From an uncultured Ruminococcus sp. (GTDB lineage Bacteria; Bacillota; Clostridia; Oscillospirales; Ruminococcaceae), in assembly GCA_947177935.1 (NCBI GenBank), contig CAMWWG010000028.1:1-9386 (forward strand): a stretch of 9,386 nucleotides of DNA. Reading direction: 5' to 3'. The notes under the pieces were generated by a model, which worked only from the letters and a program-made list of their open reading frames with translations, was not told the origin of the DNA and did no database searches. A program made the position numbers and the translations under genes. Positions 1 through 5,026 of this stretch are shown piece by piece. How positions within the stretch are numbered: the first letter of the stretch is position 1; each line of letters opens with the position of its first letter.

Positions 1-98
1 TCCGCAATCTCCACAAATAATTCCAGCATATCCGTCATAAAATCCAGGATATTCCAGATTCTGGATGTTTTCTTATTTTTCCTGAACTGTTTTTTCAT
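1..98 (-). CDS. Start of an unknown protein, cut by the left edge
   Basis: An ATG at 98..96 is preceded by the ribosome site AAGGAG (113..108) at 9 nt spacing, and the frame stays open for 32 codons to the window edge. The visible N-terminus starts MKKQFRKNKK, a very basic stretch, followed by a mildly hydrophobic, acidic segment (about ILDFMTDMLELFVEIA). The basic start could be a membrane-proximal or nucleic-acid-contacting end, but there is too little to assign a family, and no clear signal peptide or lipobox is visible. It starts 86 nt after the stop of the TSP3-repeat lipoprotein on the same strand with no clear terminator between, so the two may be co-transcribed. The start is well supported by the ribosome site; the function is unknown. 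Confidence 0.6.
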   Translation of the reverse strand, partial: MKKQFRKNKKTSRIWNILDFMTDMLELFVEIA

Positions 99-184
99 TA
101 TAAGTTTCTCCTTGCTTATCTGGAATCAAAACAGAATATACCGATCTTTGGAGAAGCTTATCGCCAGCGGAAACTCCCCACAAT

Positions 185-1567
185 TTAATTTTGCAGACTT
201 GAGTCATTGGCAATATCTTCCATCTGCGCAAGCCACATTTCCATATCTACAATGCAATATGTTCCCGGTTCATCCACCTCTGCATAGACGATATGCTTTT
301 CCAGATCATGCTTTGTTTCGATCGGGAAGGACATATTGCTGTCCTCAAAGAAGTGAAAAACATTCAGACGTTTCAGACCTTGCAGCTCCGGTTCATCCGG
401 ATAGCGGTTGAGCGTGTTGTCCCAGTATTCCTCTGCAATTTCAAACATGATCTTGATTCTGGTGATGCCCTCTTCATCGCTGGAGGTGATCTCCGGAATC
501 ATGCCCAGAATCGTTTCATTCTCCATCACGTTAGAATAACCACTTTCACTTGCATATAGTGTTGTTACTGCCATAGCCGTGCCTTCTACTTCAACCGACA
601 TCTGATAGGAACTTTCTGTATTGTTAATGGACTTGAATATATCATCATCCGCAGTATATGTCATTGTCACTGTATATTCTGCGTCTGGTGTTCCGTGCGT
701 GGCAGGGTTCAGAGGGTCAAGCTCTACTCTAATTTCTACGCCGTCCGGAAGTCCGTCCTCATCCGTATCATATTCGAGCGGATCGGTCTTATAGATATAT
801 ATTTCCTCATAGTCCGTCAGACTGTCATCATCGCTGTCTTCTATGTATGGATTTGTACCTGCTGCAATTTCCTCTGCGTTGGTCAGTCCGTCTCCATCTG
901 CATCCGCATCACTGTCCGAAACGCCCTTTTTGACAGAATCATAAACCGTTGGCTCTGTTAAGCAAAGAAATACTTCTTCATAATCTGTCAGACCATCTCC
1001 GTCTGTATCCGGATTGTCAATCGCTGTTCCATACATGATCTCCAGTATATCACTCAGTCCGTCATCATCTGTATCTGGAAAGTCAACATAGTATTTTCCA
1101 GTTTCGTCCTGCTTGAAGATCATGGTAGGGGATTCTTTGTAAGTATCATCTGACTGCTTCTGTATAATCTTGAAATAACGGATCTCAAAATTGTCTGTGA
1201 TCTCATAATCATATGTTTCATCTTCAGACGACAATACTGCAACGGTCTCAAAATTAATATTATCTTCAGAGCTTTGCAGTTCTATCTCTCCTTCAGAGAT
1301 AGACTCCAGTCCCCATGCAAAAGTAATTGTGTTTTCATAGACATCTGCATATGCCAGAATATATTCCAATTGAGTTTTTGTTTCTTCTTCTGTATCAGAT
1401 TCAGTAGACTCTTCTTGTGTTTCTTCTTTTGTTTCTTCTACTATTTCTAATTTTGATTCGGCGACAGACAATCCCTCTGTTTCTGTTGCCTGTTCATCTT
1501 CTCTGATAGAGCCACATGCTGTGAGCGTCAGCAGTAATGCTGTCACTGCAATGAAACTTTTTTTCAT
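185..1567 (-). CDS. Lipoprotein with five calcium-binding TSP3-like repeats
   Basis: This 460-residue protein is predicted to be exported and lipid-anchored. The N-terminus MKKSF leads into a hydrophobic segment ending in the lipobox LTAC, with the modified cysteine at residue 18. Residues 20-65 are an acidic Glu/Thr-rich linker. Residues 66-160 look like a beta-sandwich, possibly fibronectin III-like (low certainty). Five Asp-rich repeats of the form DxDxDGLxD follow at 165-173, 187-195, 222-230, 244-252 and 267-275, several followed by a YEE- or AEE-type helix start, as in thrombospondin type 3 calcium-binding repeats. The repeat at 244 has Ser in place of the usual Gly. Residues 296-445 form a conserved-looking module ending near GTYCIVDMEMW, which I recall in larger clostridial surface proteins after such repeats. 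Start: ATG with GAGGG 9-10 nt upstream. A strong terminator lies just before the gene, so its promoter is unclear. Binding partner and role are unknown. Confidence 0.85.
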   Translation of the reverse strand: MKKSFIAVTALLLTLTACGSIREDEQATETEGLSVAESKLEIVEETKEETQEESTESDTEEETKTQLEYILAYADVYENTITFAWGLESISEGEIELQSSEDNINFETVAVLSSEDETYDYEITDNFEIRYFKIIQKQSDDTYKESPTMIFKQDETGKYYVDFPDTDDDGLSDILEIMYGTAIDNPDTDGDGLTDYEEVFLCLTEPTVYDSVKKGVSDSDADADGDGLTNAEEIAAGTNPYIEDSDDDSLTDYEEIYIYKTDPLEYDTDEDGLPDGVEIRVELDPLNPATHGTPDAEYTVTMTYTADDDIFKSINNTESSYQMSVEVEGTAMAVTTLYASESGYSNVMENETILGMIPEITSSDEEGITRIKIMFEIAEEYWDNTLNRYPDEPELQGLKRLNVFHFFEDSNMSFPIETKHDLEKHIVYAEVDEPGTYCIVDMEMWLAQMEDIANDSSLQN

Positions 1568-1587
1568 AAATTATGCCCTCATAGTTC

Positions 1588-1630
1588 AAAAAACGCCCGT
1601 CTGTTTCAGAGCCAGACAGGCGCTTTTTTT
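1588..1630 (-). terminator. Strong intrinsic terminator after serA, bidirectional
   Basis: On the minus strand, AGCGCCTGTCTG (1624..1613) pairs with CAGACGGGCGTT (1603..1592) in a 12-bp stem with two G-U pairs and a 9-nt loop, followed by a run of six T (1593..1588). On the plus strand the same hairpin is followed by seven T (1624..1630), so it should stop transcription from either side. It lies about 28 nt after the serA stop codon and closes the serC-serA unit. Its T run ends only 20 nt before the lipoprotein start codon at 1567. Confidence 0.88.
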
Positions 1631-1651
1631 GTTTTCAAAATAATAATTTCA

Positions 1652-2773
1652 TTAAGCAAGCACTCTGACACGGATCACACCGTCAATTGCCTTGACAGCT
1701 TCTGCGTCCACGTCTCCTGCAAGGATGGTATAACCAAATCCGCCCTTTGTGCCGGTTGCCTTTGCATCAGCGGCAATGCCGGACAGATCTGCATCTGCCT
1801 TGTGCAGAACCGTCGTCTTCTTGCCTGCGGCATCCAGAGACACATTCGGAAAGTTCACGGAATTTTTAATATTACCGTTCTCAATGTAATCAATCAATTC
1901 ATTTGCTGCCATAATTGCGCAGTTATCCTCAGATTCCGCTGTGGATGCACCCAGATGCGGAATGGCAACGATACCATCCACATTGACTGTATCAGCATTC
2001 GGGAAGTCTGTCACATAACAAGCAACTTTACCCGTCTCCAGAGCTGCCTTGAGATCTGCATCATTGACAAGTTCGCCTCTTGCAAAGTTCAGGATTTTAA
2101 CGCCGTCTTTCATCTGTGCAATGGTTTCCGCATTCACAAAGCCCTTGGTATCTGCATTGAACGGCACATGAATCGTCAGATAATCTGCTTCTGTGTAAAC
2201 TTCTTCTTTGGTCGCAACGACTTTACAGCAATCAGCAATTTCCTGTGCTGCTGCGTCACTCAAGAACGGGTCTGTGCCGACAACGGACATACCCAGAGCG
2301 GATGCGGCTTTTGCCACTTTCCGACCGATTGCGCCCAGACCGATAATGCCGAGCGTCTTGCCGGTGATTTCACAGCCGCCGAACTGGCTCTTGCCTTTTT
2401 CCACCTGTGCGCCAACATTTGCTTCTTCTGTGTCTTTCAGATCAGCTGCCCACTGCACAGCTTTTGTGACCTTACGGGATGCAAGGAGCAGTCCTGCAAC
2501 AACCAATTCTTTCACGGCATTTGCATTCGCACCCGGAGAATTGAATACAACAATGCCCTGTTCTGCGCACTTGTCAACGGGAATGTTGTTTGTGCCTGCG
2601 CCTGCACGACCAATGGCAAGCAATTCTTCGCCGAATGCCATATCATGCATTTTTGCAGAACGCACCAGAATGCCTGTGGGATTTTCTACATCACTGCCGA
2701 CTGTATAGTTTGCCTTGTCGAACAGATCCGTGCCGCAAGCTGCGATTTTATTCAGAGTTAAAATATTGTACAT
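1652..2773 (-). CDS. serA: D-3-phosphoglycerate dehydrogenase, short form
   Basis: Oxidises 3-phosphoglycerate to 3-phosphohydroxypyruvate with NAD, the first step of phosphorylated serine synthesis in the cytoplasm. The 373-residue protein has the D-2-hydroxyacid dehydrogenase layout: an outer substrate lobe, then a Rossmann domain with GLGAIG at 145-150 and an acidic residue (Asp168, in GTDPF) at the place that favours NAD. Substrate and catalytic motifs are NFARGELV (Arg232) and PHLGAST (His273). The glutamate normally found about 20 residues before that histidine is absent; the segment reads YVTDFPNADTV. The C-terminal part (about 312-373, ending AIDGVIRVRVLA) resembles an ACT domain but is shorter than usual. 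ATG start with AGGAGG 8 nt upstream. It follows serC by 50 nt and ends at a strong terminator. The assignment is firm. Confidence 0.95.
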   Translation of the reverse strand: MYNILTLNKIAACGTDLFDKANYTVGSDVENPTGILVRSAKMHDMAFGEELLAIGRAGAGTNNIPVDKCAEQGIVVFNSPGANANAVKELVVAGLLLASRKVTKAVQWAADLKDTEEANVGAQVEKGKSQFGGCEITGKTLGIIGLGAIGRKVAKAASALGMSVVGTDPFLSDAAAQEIADCCKVVATKEEVYTEADYLTIHVPFNADTKGFVNAETIAQMKDGVKILNFARGELVNDADLKAALETGKVACYVTDFPNADTVNVDGIVAIPHLGASTAESEDNCAIMAANELIDYIENGNIKNSVNFPNVSLDAAGKKTTVLHKADADLSGIAADAKATGTKGGFGYTILAGDVDAEAVKAIDGVIRVRVLA

Positions 2774-2823
2774 GGGAAAAACCTCCTAAAACTGAGAATT
2801 TTTAATAATTTTAAAAAATTTAA

Positions 2824-3909
2824 TTATTTATTCTCAGCCTCAAATTTCTTCATGAATTCCACAAGCGCCTGTACGCCCTCGATCGGCATTGCATTGTAGA
2901 TAGATGCTCTCATACCGCCAACAGTTCTATGGCCTTTGAGATTCTCAAAGCCGGCAGCCTTTGCTTCTGCTACGAACTTTGCATCCAGATCTTTATCGCC
3001 TGTGACAAACGGCACGTTCATCAGAGAACGATCTTTCTTCTCAACAGTCCCCTTGAACAGTTCGCTCTGATCCAGATAATCATACAGGATAGCCGCTTTC
3101 TTTTCGTTGAGCGCTTTCATTGCTTCCAGACCGCCCATTTTCTTAAGCCATTTGAACACTTTGCCGCAGATGTAAATGCCGTAGCACGGCGGTGTATTAT
3201 ACAGAGAATCTGCGTCAGCCTGTGTCTTCCAGTTCAACATGGTAGGCGTATTCTCTACAGCCGGCGTTTCCGGAATCAGGTCTTCTCTTGCGATGACGAT
3301 CACAACGCCGGCAGGACCAACGTTTTTCTGTACGCCGCCATAGATCACACCATACTTGGAAACGTCCACCGGTTCAGACAGGAAGCAGGAGGAAACGTCT
3401 GCAACGAGCTCCACGCCCTTGGTGTTCGGCAGTTCCTTGTAAACTGTACCATAGATCGTATTATTCTGGCAGATATAAACATAATCCATGTCATCTGTGA
3501 TCGGCAGATTTGTGCAGTCCGGAATATAGGAGAAAATCTTATCCGCAGAGGATGCCAGTTCTACAGCCTCACCGTATTTCTTGGCTTCCTGATAAGCTTT
3601 CTTAGCCCACTGACCAGTAATGATATAGCCTGCCTTGCCTTTTTTCATCAGGTTCATCGGAATCGCAGCAAACTGCTGGGATGCACCACCCTGGAGGAAC
3701 ATGACTTTGTAATTATCCGGAATGCCCATTAAATCTCTGAGATCCTGTTCTGCGTCCTTGATAATCTGATCAAACGCCTTGGAACGGTGGGACATTTCCA
3801 TAACGGACATGCCGGTGCCCTGGTAATCCAGCATTTCTTCTGCTGCTTCTTTGAGAACTTCTTCTGGCAGGACAGCAGGACCTGCACTGAAATTATAAAC
3901 TCTGCTCAT
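2824..3909 (-). CDS. serC: Phosphoserine aminotransferase
   Basis: PLP-dependent enzyme that transfers an amino group from glutamate to 3-phosphohydroxypyruvate, giving O-phosphoserine, the step after SerA. I place the start at the ATG at 3909..3907 because GGAGG (3923..3919) sits 9 nt upstream and the protein then begins MSRVYNFSAGPAVLP, the usual SerC start. A TTG at 3918 in the same frame directly abuts the ribosome site and is unlikely. The product is 361 residues, normal for the family. Visible motifs are GTGMSVMEMSHRS (about 32-44), LQGGASQQF (about 72-80), the ADVSSCF strand with the PLP-contacting Asp (about 171), and GGVQKNVGPAG with the Schiff-base lysine near 195. HRTVGGMRASIYNA near the C-terminus is also typical. 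It is first in the serC-serA operon, behind a near-consensus promoter. No serB phosphatase is in the window. Confidence 0.96.
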   Translation of the reverse strand: MSRVYNFSAGPAVLPEEVLKEAAEEMLDYQGTGMSVMEMSHRSKAFDQIIKDAEQDLRDLMGIPDNYKVMFLQGGASQQFAAIPMNLMKKGKAGYIITGQWAKKAYQEAKKYGEAVELASSADKIFSYIPDCTNLPITDDMDYVYICQNNTIYGTVYKELPNTKGVELVADVSSCFLSEPVDVSKYGVIYGGVQKNVGPAGVVIVIAREDLIPETPAVENTPTMLNWKTQADADSLYNTPPCYGIYICGKVFKWLKKMGGLEAMKALNEKKAAILYDYLDQSELFKGTVEKKDRSLMNVPFVTGDKDLDAKFVAEAKAAGFENLKGHRTVGGMRASIYNAMPIEGVQALVEFMKKFEAENK

Positions 3910-3945
3910 TGGAATCAACCTCCGGAATTATTTTTCAGAAACAGC

Positions 3946-3963
3946 AAACCCTGAAAAGGGCTT
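3946..3963 (-). other. Small hairpin in the serC leader
   Basis: In the predicted serC 5' untranslated region, AAGCCCT (3963..3957) pairs with AGGGTTT (3952..3946) around a TTTC loop, giving a 7-bp stem with one G-U pair. It lies about 23 nt upstream of the ribosome site and has no T run, so it is not a terminator. It may stabilise the leader or be incidental. I see no T-box or known riboswitch in this leader of about 65 nt. Confidence 0.4.
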
Positions 3964-3989
3964 GACAATCTGACAGTATTTATTATACT
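3962..3989 (+). promoter_or_regulatory. Plus-strand sigma-A-like promoter sharing the serC -10 region
   Basis: TTGACA (3962-3967) and TATACT (3984-3989) are separated by 16 nt, close to consensus. The -10 overlaps the TATAAT of the serC promoter on the opposite strand. A transcript would start near 3996 and run antisense to the 3' end of thiT; no credible plus-strand gene lies there. It could make an antisense RNA, or be a chance product of symmetric A/T-rich -10 sequence. Confidence 0.45.
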
Positions 3990-4010
3990 ATTTTTTTCCG
4001 CACAAGTCAA
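3982..4010 (-). promoter_or_regulatory. Sigma-A promoter of serC-serA
   Basis: On the minus strand TTGACT (4010..4005) and a perfect TATAAT (3987..3982) are separated by the ideal 17 nt. The spacer contains a run of A. Transcription should start near 3975, giving a leader of about 65 nt before the serC ATG at 3909. This is the best promoter in the window and separates serine synthesis from the upstream thiT/metG unit. Confidence 0.85.
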
Positions 4011-4034
4011 GTGATTCTGCACGATTCTTTTCAG

Positions 4035-4092
4035 AATACAGTTTATTTTGTAAAATATGCTGTAAACGGACAACTGTATTTTGTAGAAATAC
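4035..4092. repeat. Nested palindromes upstream of the serC promoter
   Basis: A perfect 9-bp inverted repeat, AATACAGTT (4035-4043) and AACTGTATT (4072-4080), encloses a second palindrome TATTTTGTAAAATA (4044-4057). A near copy of that palindrome, GTATTTTGTAGAAATAC, follows at 4076-4092, with centres about 34 bp apart (about three helical turns). The block lies 25 to 80 bp upstream of the serC -35. It could be a paired regulator site, structured RNA in the thiT 3' untranslated region, or chance in A/T-rich DNA. No named regulator motif is recognised. Confidence 0.45.
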
Positions 4093-4158
4093 ACCAGTAA
4101 CTTTGTGAAAAATTTATCAAAGTCGATGAAAAATACTAAAAAACATCTGAAATATAGT

Positions 4159-4836
4159 TTAATTCATTTTTTTTGCAATCGCCGGAACTTTGCTCACAAC
4201 ATAAGCAACAAGGACAGTTACAATGATTTCTGGAATCATGTACAATCCATTATAAAAAACAGAATAGATCACAGCCAGACCTGCGCCGGAAAAGTTCTCT
4301 ACAATTTTCGCACCGACGGAATAGAAACCGTCCTGTGTAAAAAACCATTCCGCCCACGCACCAAAAAAGACAGCGCCTGAAATAATATGCACGATATACC
4401 GGAATAACAGTGCTATGACCGTCCCCAGACACAAAGCGGGAGCTGCTTTTAATTGATTGCGGAATATCCCCCCAAATCCAAGAACTGTATAGGCAATGAC
4501 ATAATCCATCAGAACAATTCCAATCCCTGCCCAGATTGCATAATCTTCCGGGACAAAAAAACTTTTGACCGTTCCAAATCCCATTGCCATCTGTAACAGA
4601 CTGTAAATAAATCCCGAAAACAAACCCCATTTCACGCCATGCCGGTAAGAAATCAAAACAATCGGCAGCATACTGGCAACTGTAATGCCGCCGCCGAATG
4701 GCAATTGATACGGCTGAATGACAGACAATACAGTTGCAATTGCCAGCAAAAGCCCTGTTTCTACCATTCTGAGTGTTCTGGCATGACTCGACACAACGGC
4801 TGTACTTGATGTATTTGATGTACTTGATGTGCACAT
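4159..4836 (-). CDS. thiT: ECF transporter thiamine-binding component (ThiT)
   Basis: This 225-residue membrane protein is the substrate-capture (S) component of an energy-coupling-factor importer for thiamine. It would work with EcfA/A' ATPases and EcfT encoded elsewhere. About six hydrophobic segments are visible, starting at MVETGLLLAIATVL (from residue 24), followed by the family-like LPFGGGITVASMLPIVLISYRHG and KWGLFSGFIYSLLQ. Aromatic residues in the later half (FFGAWAEWFF) fit the known thiamine-binding site region of the family. The length is slightly above the usual 180-200 because of a polar N-terminal tail encoded by a short tandem repeat. ATG start with a modest GAGG site 10 nt upstream. 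The TPP riboswitch directly upstream independently supports thiamine as the substrate and predicts repression when TPP is plentiful. No clear terminator follows the gene. Confidence 0.92.
   Translation of the reverse strand: MCTSSTSNTSSTAVVSSHARTLRMVETGLLLAIATVLSVIQPYQLPFGGGITVASMLPIVLISYRHGVKWGLFSGFIYSLLQMAMGFGTVKSFFVPEDYAIWAGIGIVLMDYVIAYTVLGFGGIFRNQLKAAPALCLGTVIALLFRYIVHIISGAVFFGAWAEWFFTQDGFYSVGAKIVENFSGAGLAVIYSVFYNGLYMIPEIIVTVLVAYVVSKVPAIAKKMN
4804..4830 (-). repeat. Three 9-bp tandem repeats at the thiT 5' end
   Basis: The unit ACATCAAGT occurs three times in a row, the middle copy with one change, immediately after codon 2 of thiT. It encodes Thr-Ser-Ser/Asn three times in the polar tail before the first membrane segment. 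Since 9 is a multiple of 3, gain or loss of a unit would keep the frame. Confidence 0.8.
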
Positions 4837-4871
4837 ACTTGAAAAACCTCGCTTTAAAATTAAAAAATATC

Positions 4872-4903
4872 AAAAATAAGGACATCCTGCTTCCAGAATG
4901 TCC
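4872..4903 (-). terminator. Riboswitch-controlled intrinsic terminator before thiT
   Basis: GGACATTCTG (4903..4894) pairs with CAGGATGTCC (4889..4880) around a GAAG loop in a 10-bp stem with one G-U pair, followed by TTATTTTT (4879..4872). It lies between the TPP aptamer and the thiT ribosome site, as expected for an expression platform working by premature termination. The CAGAA just after the aptamer core (near 4936..4932) could pair with TTCTG in the left arm and act as part of an antiterminator; that pairing is an inference. Confidence 0.85.
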
Positions 4904-4927
4904 CTGTCATGATTGAATCTGAATTTT

Positions 4928-5019
4928 AATTTCTGACTCCCTGCGACAGCATTATCCGTATCAGGTAAAAGGGTCGGAATTTTTTTAAAATTCCCTCTCA
5001 GCCTGAGCTCCCCTGCATT
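4928..5019 (-). promoter_or_regulatory. TPP riboswitch (THI element) of thiT
   Basis: Read on the minus strand, the conserved aptamer core is complete: GGGGAGC (from 5013), GCTGAGAGGG (T-loop CTGAGA at 5001..4996), then GACCC, ACCTGAT (4966..4960), GGATAATGC (4957..4949) and CGCAGGGA (to 4938). This is the standard order for aptamers that bind thiamine pyrophosphate. The outermost P1 pairing is not obvious to me, so the ends are approximate. The element begins only about 10 nt after the metG stop. A TATAAT lies at 5025..5020 but has no good -35, so transcription may arrive from metG. A terminator follows at 4903..4872, so TPP binding should switch thiT off. Confidence 0.95.
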
Positions 5020-5026
5020 ATTATAA

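Noticed and set aside
99..184. Possible terminator and promoter (TATATT) between the TSP3 lipoprotein and the left-edge gene
   Set aside because: Only a weak GGAG/CTCC pairing without a T run, and the TATATT lacks a recognisable -35 at a proper distance.
1802..2761. Long plus-strand open frame of 319 codons opposite serA
   Set aside because: It mirrors serA on the other strand, is rich in Cys, His and Phe with no recognisable domain, and has no convincing ribosome site. The serA frame has clear family motifs.
2929..3732. Plus-strand open frame of 267 codons opposite serC
   Set aside because: Antisense shadow of serC with no family resemblance; serC is intact and well supported.
3916..3918. 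TTG as an upstream start for serC
   Set aside because: It directly touches the GGAGG ribosome site, leaving no spacing; the ATG at 3909 has 9 nt spacing and the canonical SerC N-terminus.
4093..4158. Possible thiT terminator with ACTTTG/CAAAGT arms
   Set aside because: The stem is only 6 bp with a 12-nt loop and no T run follows, so it does not meet the pattern of an intrinsic terminator.
4105..4380. Plus-strand frame that could be encoded by the antisense promoter transcript
   Set aside because: It begins with GTG, has no ribosome site and becomes antisense to thiT after about 50 nt; more likely non-coding if transcribed at all.
4250..4885. Minus-strand open frame of 211 codons overlapping thiT in another frame
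   Set aside because: It starts inside the region right after the riboswitch terminator, has a Cys/Arg-rich composition without coherent membrane segments, and lacks a ribosome site; the thiT frame has the expected hydrophobic profile.
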